From Gordionus sp. m RMFG-2023 (lineage: Eukaryota; Nematomorpha; Gordioida; Chordodea; Parachordodidae): 64,000 nt of DNA. Shown one piece after another: positions 1 to 12,599 of this stretch. A program made the position numbers and the translations under genes. The stretch covers positions 17,610,846-17,674,845 of the forward strand of contig NC_088779.1 of assembly GCF_954871325.1 (NCBI RefSeq), read 5' to 3'. Within the stretch, counting starts at the first letter, position 1. Each line of letters opens with the position of its first letter. The notes beneath the pieces were generated by a model. That model was not told where the DNA came from. It did not search any database and was given only the letters and a program-made list of their open reading frames with translations.

Positions 1-1865
1 TTATCTTTGAACTTTTTTGAATTTTTTTAAAGCAAATAGGTAAAAATATATATTGTAAACCTGTTAAATTAAAATATCAGTGAATATGTACCATAGAAAA
101 GTGACAATTGTCATAATCGTTATTTTTAATCTTTTTTGATTTTTTTTGAAGAAATTATATATTGTAAACTTATTAAATTAAAATTTCATTGAAGATCTAC
201 CATAGAAAAGTGAAAATTGTCTTAATTGTCATTTTTAATCCCTTTTAAATTTTTTTGAACTTACAGGGTAAAATAATAAATTGTAAACTTTTTAAATTTA
301 AATGTGGATGTACTATAGATAAGTGACAATTGTCATAATGGCCATTTTTAATCTTTTTTGAATTTTTTTGAAGCAAAAGGGTAAAATAATAAATTATAAA
401 CATCATTAATTAAAATTTAAATGAGGATGTACCATAGAAATGTGACAATTGTCATAAACGTTTATTTTAATCTTTTTTGAATTTTTTTGAAGCAAAAGGG
501 TAAAATTATATATTGTAAACATGTTAAATAAAAATTTCAGTGAAGATGTACCATAGAAATGTGACAATTATCATAATTGTTATCTTTGAACTTTTTTGAA
601 TTTTTTTATAAGCAAATAGGTAAAAATATATATTGTAAACCTGTTAAATTTAAATTTCAGTGAATATGTACCATAGAAAAGTGACAATTGTCATAATCGT
701 TATTTTTAATCTTTTTTGATTTTTTTTTGAAGAAATTATATATTGTAAACTTATTAAATTAAAATTTCACTGAAGATCTACCATAGAAAAGTAAAATTGT
801 CTTAATCGTCATTTTTAATCTTTTTTAAATTTTTTTGAACTTACAGGGTAAAATAATAAATTGTAAACTTGTTAAATTTAAATGTGGATGTACCATAGAT
901 AAGTGACAATTGTCATAATGGCCATTTTTAATCTTTTTGGAATTTTTTTGAAGCAAAAGGGTAAAATAATAAATTATAAACATCATTAATTAAAATTTAA
1001 ATGAGGATGTACCATAGAAATGTGACAATTGTCATAAACGTTTATTTTAATCTTTTTTAAATTTTTTTTAAGCAAAAGGGTAAAATTATATATTGTAAAC
1101 ATGTTAAATTAAAATTTCAGTGGAGATCTACCATAGAAAAGTGACAATTGTCATAATCGTTATTTTTAATCTTTTTTGAATTTTTTTATAAGCAAATAGG
1201 TAAAAATATATATTGTAAACCTGTTAAATTTAAATTTCAGTGAATATGTACCATAGAAAAGTGACAATTGTCATAATCGTTATTTTTAATCTTTTTTGAT
1301 TTTTTTTGAAGAAATTATATATTGTAAACTTATTAAATTAAAATTTCACTGAAGATCTACCATAGAAAAGTAAAATTGTCTTAATCGTCATTTTTAATCT
1401 TTTTTAAATTTTTTTGAACTTACAGGGTAAAATAATAAATTGTAAACTTGTTAAATTTAAATGTGGATGTACCATAGATAAGTGACAATTGTCATAATGG
1501 CCATTTTTAATCTTTTTGGAATTTTTTTGAAGCAAAAGGGTAAAATAATAAATTATAAACATCATTAATTAAAATTTAAATGAGGATGTACCATAGAAAT
1601 GTGACAATTGTCATAAACGTTTATTTTAATCTTTTTTAAATTTTTTTTAAGCAAAAGGGTAAAATTATATATTGTAAACATGTTAAATTAAAATTTCAGT
1701 GGAGATCTACCATAGAAAAGTGACAATTGTCATAATCGTTATTTTTAATCTTTTTTGAATTATTTTGAAGCAAAAGTATAAAATTATATATTGTAAACAT
1801 GTTAAATTAAAATTTAAATGAGGATGTACCATAGAAAAATGACAATTGTCATAATCATTATGATC
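1..1865 (+). repeat. Satellite array, about 116-bp monomers in a 578-bp higher-order unit
   Basis: Tandem monomers of about 116 bp, each running through a T-rich stretch, a GGGTAAAAT block, ATTGTAAAC, a TACCATAG block and the palindrome TGACAATTGTCA. Successive monomers differ, but the whole pattern repeats: the variant AAGCAAATAGGTAAAAA recurs near 33, 611 and 1189, which gives a higher-order period of about 578 bp made of five monomers. About twelve monomers keep the exact 12-bp palindrome; the others differ by one or two bases (for example TGACAATTATCA near 562). The array runs off the left edge of the window. Confidence 0.9.
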
Positions 1866-2853
1866 ATTTTAGAATTTATTTGCTGAAACGAGCAGGTTTT
1901 TAGCTGAAGCCCATCCATGGGCGGCCTAGCTTAATAATTTTAAAAAGTGCGAGCGAATCGGTTACAAAATTTTAACAATTAGCGGGCTAAAAAATTTTAA
2001 CTTTAGTTTATTATTTAAAATCTATTAGGTAAACATTAAAAAGAATCTATGAATATAATTCCCAGGAAATAAAATTCCCATTTTTTAAGATATTAAAAAT
2101 TACAAAATTAGTAAAATAGTCACTATCTCCAGGTCTCTTAAATCTTTCTACATCTACATGTTGGTACCAATTAACATTATATTGTTTATTATATATAATC
2201 TTTTAGATTTTTCCTCACAGGAAGAACCATCTTATTCTCAAAATATTTCAAATTCAGTTTTATTTGGTATAACAAATAATTCTTAACCCAATCAAATAAA
2301 TTTTTCTACAATAAACTCTGATACCTATCATAAACCACAAAAGAAATATAGCAATTGGAGTCAGGAAAAAATATAAATAGCCATAAACAGAATAAGAGGC
2401 CATCCGTCAAACTCCCTCCTTCAAGGGGGAAAACGTATCGGTTTTGGGTACCATTACAGCAATGAAAATTAAAAAAAAATTTGAATTCAATTAAAAAAAA
2501 AATTATATAATACTTTTTTTCAATCTGGTGCCGCCTCGCTGGCACCAGCAAATTTCATTTTTTTGAGATTTTTATTTTCTTTAATTCATAAGGCAAAACA
2601 TTAAATAAAAATAAATAAAGGAGGGAGAGAGAGAGACAATGGGAAAAACGAAAAGAAAAGAAAATGCATTTTTTATATCTTCATTTAACATTTGATTTTT
2701 TATAAATATAAAAAAAAACATTAAATAAATGTATCCCATCCAAATTTATAAATGGGGGTTTTATTTGGCCTCAATAAAACAATTATTTTATTCATTTTTT
2801 TTATTTTATATAACATTAATTCCTGATTTTTTATTTCAAAATATAATAAACAA
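1866..2853. other. Non-coding stretch with a perfect hairpin
   Basis: No gene seen. At 2525-2548 there is an 8-bp perfect stem, CTGGTGCC and GGCACCAG, with an 8-nt loop. The sequence next to it (GGCACCAGCAAATTTCAT) resembles the arms of the long inverted-repeat element at 44613-47211, which carry related GGTGCCAGCACC and GCACCATAAAATTTCAT segments, so this is probably a fragment of the same transposon family. Confidence 0.5.
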
Positions 2854-2855
2854 GT

Positions 2856-3724
2856 GAAAATAAAAATAAAAGGAAAAAACAAGAAAGTTAAAATTAAAAA
2901 TTACAAAATTTTTTTTTTATATATAATGCAAAATAAAAAAAATCTCAAAGATATTCTAAAGGAGCATTTTTTAATCGATTCTTCTGATATTATCCTATTA
3001 GGTACATCAGTCCTTTTCCCATTATACAAATTCACAATGAAATTACAAAAAAGTAATATTGTAATAGGTGATTTTTTTGCTTCATGGCTAGAATGCAAAA
3101 TGGAGCTGGAGGAAATGGATAATAATTTATCTAAAAGTATGTTGGAATGTTTAAACATTAGAGAAAGCTATCTTTTTCAAAATGACGCATTTCGTAGTGC
3201 GATATATATGGATCATAGATTCCATTATGAAAATGGAAAATATCCTTTGGAAGAAGATAAAATATTGGCCAGGGTAAATTAATAAATTTATAATATACAT
3301 CTTTTTATTTTAGGAACATATATTTGCAACTTGGAAACAATTGCAAGCTATTGACCCTCATGAAGAAAATACAACTCTAGTTATGCCTTCCACTAGTGAT
3401 TATAAAAAAACAAAACTTGACCTTTACATTGAGCGTGATTGCAAGAAGGGACCTATATTTTATGAATTATGTAATAGCGATATCAAGCTAAAAATAAAAT
3501 CGTTATTATACAACAAAAGATTGCCATCCTCACAAGATATTTTGCAATATTGGGTTTCAAAAAAACACCAAGATGCAGAATTATTTAAATTATCTCAAAT
3601 AATTCTTGCTGCTCCTTGCACCCAAATCTCAGTTGAGAGAGCATTTAGTGCATTGGCACTAACTGTAACCTCTCTAAGGACAAGATTAGACAAAGATATA
3701 CTTGATGATATTTTAATTATATAG
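2856..3724 (+). mobile_element. hAT transposase, C-terminal part, two exons
   Basis: Two open exons, about 2856-3273 and 3314-3724, are joined by a 40-nt GT-AG intron. The first reads as the hAT RNase H-like region (residues such as DFFASWLECKMELEE and SYLFQNDAFRSAIYMD). The second ends in the hAT dimerisation domain, with LAAPCTQISVERAFSALA followed by RTRLDKDILDDIL just before the stop. No N-terminal BED zinc finger or first catalytic Asp region was found upstream, so this is a 5'-truncated copy. An ATG at 2926 is the first in frame but is not necessarily the original start. It lies between the two inverted satellite arms. Confidence 0.8.
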
Positions 3725-4195
3725 CTTAATCGTACATTGTTAAATAATGTGATATTTTAAATAATTATTTATATAACCTATTTCATTATAAAGTTATTGT
3801 TTACATTAAAATTTTAATAAATAAAAATTCATATATATAACTGATTTAGATTTTTTGTATGAATAGTATAATCAGAGGGGGCGTATTTTACTAGATATAT
3901 CCAAATAGTAGTTTCTAAGATCTAAAATTGATTTAAAAGATTAAAGAAAAAATATTTTTAAATTTGTTGTTCCCAAAAATATCATGTTTATATTGATGCA
4001 TCTTTCTAGTTCAACTCCGTTCCGGTTGGCTCTAAAAATTTAACATATATGATACTATTATCATCTGCCCAGAGGTTTAAGTGTTTCCCAACAAGATCAT
4101 ATTAACCTAATTTAAAAATAATGGATATGACTATGAGTAATGTGATAATTTCAAAATATATATATTAAAATAATTTCAAAAGGGAGTTGAGAATT
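3725..4195. other. No feature recognised
   Basis: AT-rich sequence between the hAT fragment and the inverted satellite arm. A GC-richer patch around 4010-4080 has no open frame of note. Confidence 0.3.
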
Positions 4196-5235
4196 AGATA
4201 TGTCACTTATCTATGGTACATATTCACTGAAATTTTAATTTAACATGTGTACAATTTATTATTTTACCCTTTAAGTTCAAAAAAATTAAATAAAAAATTA
4301 AAAATGATAATTGTCACTTTTCTATGGTAGATCTCCACTGAAATTTTAATTTAACATGTTTACAATATATAATTTTACCCTTTTGCTTAAAAAAAATTCA
4401 AAAAAGATTAAAATAAACGTTTATGACAATTGTCACATTTCTATGGTACATCCTCATTTAAATTTTAATTAATGATGTTTATAATTTATTATTTTACCCT
4501 TTTGCTTCAAAAAAATTCAAAAAAGATTAAAAATGGCCATTATGACAATTGTCACTTATCTATAGTACATCCACATTTAAATTTAAAAAGTTTACAATTT
4601 ATTATTTTACCCTGTAAGTTCAAAAAAATTTAAAAGGGATTAAAAATGAAATTAAGACAATTTTCACTTTTCTATGGTAGATCTTCAATGAAATTTTAAT
4701 TTAATAAGTTTACAATATATAATTTCTTCAAAAAAAATGAAAAAAGATTAAAAATAACGATTATGACAATTGTCACTTTTCTATGGTACATATTCACTGA
4801 TATTTTAATTTAACAGGTTTACAATATATATTTTTACCTATTTGCTTTAAAAAAATTCAAAAAAGTTCAAAGATAACAATTATGATAATTGTCACATTTC
4901 TATGGTACATCTTCACTGAAATTTTTATTTAACATGTTTACAATATATAATTTTACCCTTTTGCTTCAAAAAAATTCAAAAAAGATTAAAAATAACGATT
5001 ATGACAATTGTCACTTTTCTATGGTACATCCACATTTAAATTTCAATTTAACATGTTTACAATTTATTATTTTACTCTGTTGCTTCAAAAAAATTCAAAA
5101 AAGTTCAAAAATAACGATTATGACAATTGTCACTGCTCTATGGTACATCCACATTTAATTTTATATTTAATAAATTTTTATCTACTTGCTTTAAAAAAGT
5201 TCAAAAATAACGATTGTGACAATTTTTACAATCAT
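4196..5235 (-). repeat. Inverted copy of the 116-bp satellite
   Basis: Reverse complement of the array at the left edge. The same block order appears backwards: TGTCACTTATCTATGGTACAT, TTTACAATTTATTATTTTACCC, then TTCAAAAAAGATTAAAAAT. The variant monomers appear in the matching reversed order. The palindrome TGACAATTGTCA is exact in several monomers (for example near 4425, 4540, 4763, 4999 and 5119). With the first array this forms a long imperfect palindrome with a spacer of about 2.3 kb. Apparent short reading frames across it are repeat artefacts. Confidence 0.9.
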
Positions 5236-5665
5236 TAAAACCATCTCGAAACATGCTCAAAAAATTTTTTCTCGCCTATTTAATACCTAAAAATAAAATT
5301 ATTTTTATAGGTTCTGTTATGAATATTATGACAATTGTCACTTTTATAGTTTACACATTATATTAATTCATGTTGAAATAATCATTTTTCTCTATTTCCA
5401 ATTAAAACATATGTTATTATGACAATTGTCACCTTTATATGCTTTACAATCACTGAAACCATCTCAAAACATGCTCAACTAGCCTTTTTTAATTATAATT
5501 ATTTTTAAAGGTTCTGAGATGAGTATTATGACAATTGTCACTTTTATAGTTTACACTAAATATAAAACATTAAAATTATGACATTACATTTTTAAAATAA
5601 TCATTATTACTTATTCCAAATATTAAAAAAAATGCAGTCGGTATTATGACCAATTCTCACATTTA
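5236..5665. repeat. Degenerate repeats sharing the satellite palindrome
   Basis: Four units of about 95-110 bp, each with ATTATGACAATTGTCACTTT or a decayed form (near 5325, 5418, 5526 and 5645) followed by TATAGTTTACA or a similar block. Outside the palindrome they differ from the 116-bp monomer. They look like an older or separate repeat built around the same 12-bp core. Confidence 0.6.
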
Positions 5666-6300
5666 CAACCTATTCAAAAAAAATATTTTCATTAACATAA
5701 TAAAATAAAAAAAAATATATATCAAAAATTTTATTTTTAAAGAATTTACCAAAAAATTTTAAGATCAAAATTTCAAAAATATTTTAATAAAGATTTCCTT
5801 ACAAAAGATTTTATTTATTATAAAATTCTCAAAATATTTTCTCAAAATTATAGAAGATTTTTTTACAAAAAATATTTTTTATTTTGCTCAAAAATCTTCT
5901 TTGAGCAAGCTCAAAATTTTTTTTAGCGAAAAAATCTTCGCAAAAAATTGATCTTCAAAGATTTTTTCCTCAAAATTTTGGGCGAAAAAAATCTTCAAAT
6001 TTTTATTTGAAGATTTTTGTAAAACCCTGATCGTATATATCATTTTAAGGTAATAAATTTCCCCCCCCCCTACATAGCCATCACCCCCAAAAATGTAAGC
6101 AATAAATTTATCAAACTAATTACAGATTCGGAACCTGTCTTCAAATTGTATATTCGAAAAAATGAAGAAAAAAGAAGGGAGAAAAAAGAAAAGGGATTAT
6201 AATCCAAATTATATTCTAATCTATTGTATAATATAAATATTCTTATTGAAACCATGAAAAATATGATTTAAAAAAAATTTAAAAAGAGATTGAATTTAAC
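5666..6300. repeat. Low-complexity AAAATCTTC-rich tract and a C-run
   Basis: Irregular reiteration of AAAATCTTC, its complement GAAGATTTT and AAAATTTT words up to about 6020, able to fold on itself at many points. A run of ten C at 6061-6070 begins a GC-richer segment that may be the end of the hAT remnant that follows. Confidence 0.5.
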
Positions 6301-7560
6301 AGGTTTTTTTCAATTATAGTTGATACATCTGATGTTCGAAATCAGAAGTAATAGCATTGTTAATAAGATATATTGGTTCCATGAATATACCCCTCGAATT
6401 CTTAATTGGGCAAAGTTATGATGGTGCTTTATACATGAGTGAAAGGATCATAGCAGGCTTTGATTAGAATTGAGATCTCAAAGGCAGCTTTTTATTTGAT
6501 GCTATTGTCACCGATTAAATTTAATCATTGTTCAATTTGCCAATCGATAAAAGAACTAAGAAATCTTTTAGGGATCTCAGACGAGATTTATGTATATTTT
6601 TATGGTGTTAAAAGATATAGTGCTTAAAGCATGTCAGAGTTATGTACTGACAAAATTGCAAAGATTTTTATGCATCAAGAATACCACTGTCGATTTAAAA
6701 TGTTTATTTTATATTTATAGAATCTGGTTATCATAATATAAAGCTATTGTAAATTTTTTCTACAATATGATGCCTTGAGGGCAGCTTTGACAAATTTAAG
6801 ATTCTAAAAACTCTGTCACTTATACCATGGCTTGCTATTGTTTTTAGAACAGAAAAATTTTATTTTATTTTATCATATTGTGTTTTATATAAAATATTGT
6901 TAATAACAAATGTACAAAATTGCAAACTATTTCGAAAATGTAGGGTTTGCAATAAATCAAATTCAATTGGAAAAAAATTCATGATTAATTTGAGAAGTAT
7001 AATTAATTATTGTCCTGTATTTTTTAATACTAATAGATAATAATACTGAATTTGTGAATGTTTTTTCAAAGGCAAAAGATTCTATGAAGGAGAGAAATTT
7101 ACCTTTTGATTTTGTGAGTTCTAGACTTCAAACATTATAATTCAAAAAGGAGAAGTATATATACTTTCATCATTAAATATAATATTTTATTTTATCTATA
7201 AAACCAGTTTATATGCTGCAATAATTTGATCATTATACAGTTTAATGAATGATTCAATGATGAATAGATTAAATTTTTAAATCAAATATCATATTTTACA
7301 CCAAAGTGAAATGACGGAAAAGATATTCGTTAAGGATGATATTGAGAAAATATGTGAATTTTACCATTCAAATTCAAGTCAAGTTTTAAATGTGGAAATA
7401 TTTATATTATGGCTAAACGAGGGATATAATTATACATGACCTGGAGGTTTAAAATCTAAAGATTTGTCAGATTCTAAGAATTGTAAATTTATTTTATTAA
7501 AATATTTATATTAATACATTTTAATTAGCTTCTTCTGATGATTCTGACACTTATCATTTA
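6300..7560 (+). mobile_element. Decayed hAT element (ZMYM1-like transposase), plus strand
   Basis: Broken frames still show recognisable pieces of the ZMYM1 or TTF-zinc-finger type hAT transposase. At 6405-6465 the stretch IGQSYDGALYMSERIIAGFD matches the family's GQGYDNGANMSG-like block. At about 7037-7135 there is TEFVNVFSKAKDSMKERNLP, typical of the middle region. Stops and frameshifts separate the pieces. Termini were not established. Confidence 0.6.
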
Positions 7561-7583
7561 GACTGGAATTCGTTTATTTCACC

Positions 7584-10499
7584 CAGCGCCGTTCCGAGAC
7601 TTCTGATGGCCCAGGACAAAAAATAATTTGGTGGCCCCTTAATACACACAATTTACCTAAGCTTTTTAAATAAATTTTTCGAAAAGAGAACTAAAGGCAT
7701 ATTAAATTTTAATCATAAATGAGTAGACACATGATAAAAATGAATATAATCATAAACTAAAATATTGCAATTTGAGATATCCTCCTCGCTTTTTGTATAA
7801 AAAAGAGGATATTATGTCAAAATAATTTTATGAGGCGATATAATTTCTATTGAAATTAAGGAGAGATTAACAAGTCGATCCTGTGGCATATAGGATCGTA
7901 GGTAAGTTTTAATTAATTTGAGCAGGAAACTGCGTTTTGTGGATTCCAAGGTAGAAGAATCCCTAATACAATGGATATATTTGGTAAGGCTTCATTTAAA
8001 CTATTAGTGTTAATATAGCGTACACTATTCATGAAGTATTTATGAGATGCTTGCTTAACATATCTACTAAAACTTTTAATTTAATTAGTAGATCTGGCGG
8101 ATTAATATAGCTTTCTAACATATCCTAATCTGTGAATAAAATATTTAATGACTTTTTTTAGCTCTCTTTCAGGCGCATTTATCAATTCTGGTGTAGTGAA
8201 TAAGAATCCAAGACGATCTTTAAAGAGTTTTAATTGCTAAAAACGTTCGCCCAAAGAATTTCCGGCTTGATCTAGTAATGCATCGGATAAATTTATCAAT
8301 CTCATATTCTTTTTGAGAATCAAGTATTGGCATGTCATCTCCTTCGTAAAAAAATTGTTTTTGAACTTTCTGCCTACCAATTAATGTTATTGAAGGTAAG
8401 TACTCCCTTTTAAATTCGTTTCCAATTCCTTCGAAGGCTCTTTATAAGTGTAATGACTATTTCCAATTCAATATTGTCACTTTGCATGAACTTACTTACT
8501 AAATACACCTAGGTTAATATATCAAACTAGATGATAAGAGTTACCAAAAATGGGAATTGTTTTAATTCTATGGCCACTGAAGTGGCTTAATTTAGTGTAA
8601 TTAATTTTATCGGATATGTCTATTAGTGCATAGTAAATATCACCAACCTGGAATGATGACTTTTACATTCCCATCGAGTTTTAAATAACGGTTTTAATGT
8701 AAAATTATTTATATTATCGTTCAAAATTTGCCAACGCTGAGTAGAAACAGAAAAAAAATATATAAATTCGTTGGACAATGCCAAAAAATGACTTAGCGAC
8801 TAATGATAATCGTGTAATAAATTTAAGCTATGGCAACCACAAGGCATAAAAACGCTGTTCGATTTATTCATAATATTTATTATCATAACCCTGTCCACAA
8901 TAATTTTTTTTATCTCTAATAATTTTTTATATAATGATAAAAATGCTTCTAACAAGGCATAGCCAGTAGGGTATCACTTTTAGAAGTAGCTCATTTATTT
9001 TCAACAGAGTTTTTGTTAAGTTCTATGTATCGTAAAACTATGGTTAATTGTTCCAGGTGGCTTATATCTGGTGTATTAACATTATGGAAAAATATATTGC
9101 TAATAGCATTTTTCTATGACTCTATCTCCTAATAAAGTTAATTTCATTTTGAATTCGATTTCCATGGTAGTAATTATGAATTTCACTATTGTTGATTTGA
9201 TGAATGAAGTTAAATAATATTATATTAAATAATAAATGAAATTTTTTAACTTAATACTTATGGCTAATCTCAAACTTTTTTGAAAATTCATACATGGATT
9301 TTTTCTATAAAAAATAATAATATCTTGCTTGTATGTAGTACACTAAAAAAATTCTCAATTTTCAATGGGCTAAAAGCAGAGTTGTTAAGGAGGCTCCTGG
9401 AGCGCCGCTACATTTTTAAAAAACACCTGGAGCGTCCCACCCCTCCTTTTTAAAATTGGAGAGCGGGAGCTAGTTTCTTTTAGAGCTGGAGTGGAGGAGC
9501 GCCACTCCACCGCTCCTTTAAATTTAATGTATAAATTAAATTATTTTTTAAATATTAATAATATTTATTAATTAAAATTCAATAAAAATGAACTTTTATT
9601 TAATTTAAATTTAACCATTATTAAATATTTAGCCGAATTTTATATTGGTTTTTCATCTAATCATTTTAAATATTAAACATCAAGTTTTCCTTTTAATATT
9701 GAAAATTTTTGGGAAAATCTTGTAAGTCATATTAATATTCATTTTATAGATATATAATAAAAAATAGTTTGGATATTATGGATTTAGAGATCATAGATGA
9801 AGAAATCGAATTTCCATTTTCATCATACAAAAAATATTTTAAACTTCTAAAAGATGTTAATCCAAATGATCAAACAAATTTAAGGGCAAAATGTCTTTTG
9901 TGTTTAAATAAAACTATTAAATTTTCAAAAGTGAGCAGCTTCAAATCTTTCTTTTGAATCAAATTGATTTGGAAGATTTTTTGGAGATAAATTCCCTGAA
10001 TTAAATATCTTTATAAAATACAATACCCCGCTTCCCTCTAGTGCTCCTGTGGAGTGCCTAATTAGTATTGCAAAACAGGTATTAGGGGAGAGGTGTGGAT
10101 GTTTGTTAGATTCTAATTTAAAATTTATTACTTTTAAAAGCTAATAAAAGATTATAAATATTTTGATAGATTATTTAATATAAATAAAGCTTTTTGATAA
10201 AAAAAATATGATTTTGTTTTGTATACCTTCTAAAAAAATGAAAATCAAAGGAGCGGTTATGGAGTGGCACTCCATTACTTAGAATGGGAGCTAGCTCCTT
10301 TTAAAAATGTAGTAGCGGGAGTGGGAGCTAGCTCCTTTTGAGAAGGTAAGAGTGGGAGCTAGCAACTTTTAAAAACGAGCGTTAACAACTCTGGCTAAAA
10401 TATTTGAATAAAATTAAGGAATTTGGCGGCCCCTAAAATTGTCTAATGTTGGCGGCATGGGCAGCTGCTCCTATTGCCCCCCCTATCTGCAAGGCCCTG
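7584..10499 (-). mobile_element. Decayed hAT element, minus strand, carrying a nested hAT
   Basis: Left end CAGCGCCGTTCCGAGAC and right end GATAG-type CTATCTGCAAGGCCCTG form an imperfect terminal inverted repeat of the hAT kind. Subterminal TTTGGTGGCCCCTTAA and TTTGGCGGCCCCTAAA segments lie inside each end. On the minus strand near 7990-7830 are remains of the C-terminal dimerisation region (LPNISIVLGILL, then RLVNLSLISIE, compare the usual RLNGLALLSIE). Flanks ATTTCACC and ATTTTATT agree at only five of eight bases, so the target-site duplication is doubtful. The 9377-10393 element sits inside it. Confidence 0.5.
9377..10393 (+). mobile_element. hAT element with 12-bp TIR and GGAGCG word arrays
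   Basis: The termini CAGAGTTGTTAA and TTAACAACTCTG are perfect inverted repeats. Flanking 8-bp duplications are GCTAAAAG (9369-9376) and GCTAAAAT (10394-10401), seven of eight identical. The left 160 bp repeat GGAGCG, GGAGCGCC and CGCTCC words; the right end repeats GGGAGCTAGCTCC. An open frame at 9769-9957 begins like a hAT N-terminus, with a CLLCLNK pair of cysteines as in a BED zinc finger, then is lost. The 1017-bp length is too short for a full transposase, so the copy is non-autonomous. Confidence 0.8.
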
Positions 10500-11483
10500 A
10501 TTTTATTTTATCATTTCCAATTTTCCCGCTTTCCTTAATTTATCAATTTTGTATAAATAATTATTAATCATTGTACTGCAGAAAGGGTGTCAAAAAATAA
10601 TTAACTGTTTTTTCAGAGGGGTGGGGATAAAATTAATATATTTATATAAATAAAGATGTTATTTATAAAATTATGTCTCATTTATATGATCAAAATATTT
10701 AATTTTATATATTAAATAAATAACTCCACTACGAAGAAGTAGAATTTAAAACTAAGAATAAAATATTATCTATTTTGGAAAATATTAAAAAACGATCCTG
10801 ACCTTAAGTATGATAAGGTAAAAATTATAGCAACAAATCAGGGAGGGCAAAATGGTATTTCCATTATCTTCAAACTTTAGAAAAAATTTTGACCAAATTT
10901 CTCCCACAATTTGAAAATTTTGACTTGAGAATCCTGATAATTGATAATGCCTAGCATTACAGCTCAAATAACGAAATTAAAAAATCATCATAAAATAATT
11001 CAAAATTAAAACCAAAACAACAAAACTTAATCAAATTTATAATTAGGTGAGGTATAAAATTTTCTTGAAAAATGATAGATATTATATAATTCTCTACCAA
11101 ACACTTTACATGGTGTGGTAGTCTATATAACTAAATGGCACCTTAGAAGGTGTAGTTTAGCCTAGTAACTAAATAACACTGTGTAGGATATGGTATAGCC
11201 TACCACCTAAATAATGCCATATTGTATAGTTGGAATTTTATTTCATAAATTTTCAGGTAAATTATCATGAGTTAAACAAGTAATTTAGTGACCCTCAAAA
11301 TAATTCCTGGTGTATCTATTTAAATATCAATAATTCTTTAAATGTTAAATAAACATTTATTAAATAAAAATAAATTTATAAGAAAAATTCAAATAACAAA
11401 CATTTGAAATAATTCAGTATCTAAAGGCAGGTGTCAATTATGATAATATATTTTATCGGTAATATAATTTTACAATCATAAAC
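10500..11483. other. Non-coding; downstream intron of the integrin gene
   Basis: If the integrin beta transcript continues, this is the start of its next intron. Around 11095-11225 there is a degenerate tandem of about 40 bp (TAACTAAATGGCACC, TAACTAAATAACAC, CACCTAAATAATGCC). No further integrin exon was seen. Confidence 0.4.
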
Positions 11484-12143
11484 CTAATAGATCCCCTAAA
11501 AGAGCTAATTTTTCTTTATCATCTTCCATAGAATTTGATAAATCCATTAAATAATATAAATCAATTGGATAATCCTCTGCTTGTCTAAATTTTACTTTGA
11601 ATGTAATTGGTTTTTCTAAATAAGATTTTTAGCAATCTATAATTATAAAAGTTAAATTACTAGGTCTTATCCCAATTTTTAATGCTTGAGGAGCTATTTG
11701 AACAAAATTTTCTACAGTTCCAGGATGACTTAAAGGCTTGTTCTAAGATATTTTACAATATTAATTTTATTTTTTAAAAGTTACAATTAATTTTTGTAAA
11801 AAATTAGTGGGATCTATTATTTTAGATATTTCACAGCCCCTTTCCATCAAATTATGCAAAAAATCACATCTAGGCTTTCCATCCAAGCCATAATCCTATA
11901 AAAAATTAATAAATATTTAATATATTGGAAAACTTCTTTTTGACACCAAGCACATTTATAATGGGTGACAATGCATTCACCACAATGTTTTTTAGCTGTA
12001 CATGGATTTTTCTTTAAAGATAATTCTATTTTTTATATAAATAACTAAAATATGATTGTATATAAATTACCTTCACAATATAAAAAATTAAAGAATATTT
12101 GTGTATAGTAACAACATACGAATAAAAAGGTTAATATTAACAT
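11484..12143 (-). CDS. ITGB: Integrin beta subunit, N-terminal five exons
   Basis: Integrin beta chains pair with alpha chains as cell-surface adhesion receptors linked to actin. I assembled five exons on the minus strand: 12143-12071, 12025-11934, 11895-11785, 11742-11661 and 11615-11484, separated by introns of about 38-45 nt; all phases agree. Exon 1 starts at ATG 12143 and encodes a hydrophobic signal peptide. Exons 2-3 encode the PSI domain, with all seven expected cysteines, including CGEC and CAWC. Exons 4-5 lead into the beta-I domain: [20 protein letters not shown], which holds the MIDAS motif DLSNS. About 163 residues are covered; the next residues should be the conserved RIGFG region, which I could not find. 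The gene is therefore cut by the window, by a giant intron, or by loss. Which beta paralogue it is cannot be told. The individual exons are short and easy to miss. Confidence 0.9.
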
Positions 12144-12367
12144 ATTTTTTTAAAAAAAGGGAGTGATCTTATCTTTTCTACTTGAGTTCTACTAAAATAA
12201 GAAGATTGATTATGTCATATGTCAAATTTCTGTTAAATTTGTAAAGAACGTCAATAATATATACAATAATCATGATAATATAATCCAAATAAACTGTAAT
12301 GTAAAGTGTATGAAATATATTAATATCTTATATAGTATTTATCACAGAAAAGGAAAGTAAAAATAAG

Positions 12368-12507
<140 letters not shown>

Positions 12508-12599
12508 AAGAACAGTGAACATCTGAACTTAATCTAGGTAAAAAAAAACTTTTAAGGAATGAAGTGATATCTAGGTAGTTTATCAAGATTTGATTGAAT

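Noticed and set aside
1-1865. Possible CRISPR-like array
   Set aside because: There are no unique spacers between short constant repeats; the whole 116-bp unit is repeated with drift, and the genome is animal.
4889-5238. Two overlapping plus-strand frames of 76 and 89 codons
   Set aside because: They run through satellite monomers and repeat with the monomer period, so they are artefacts.
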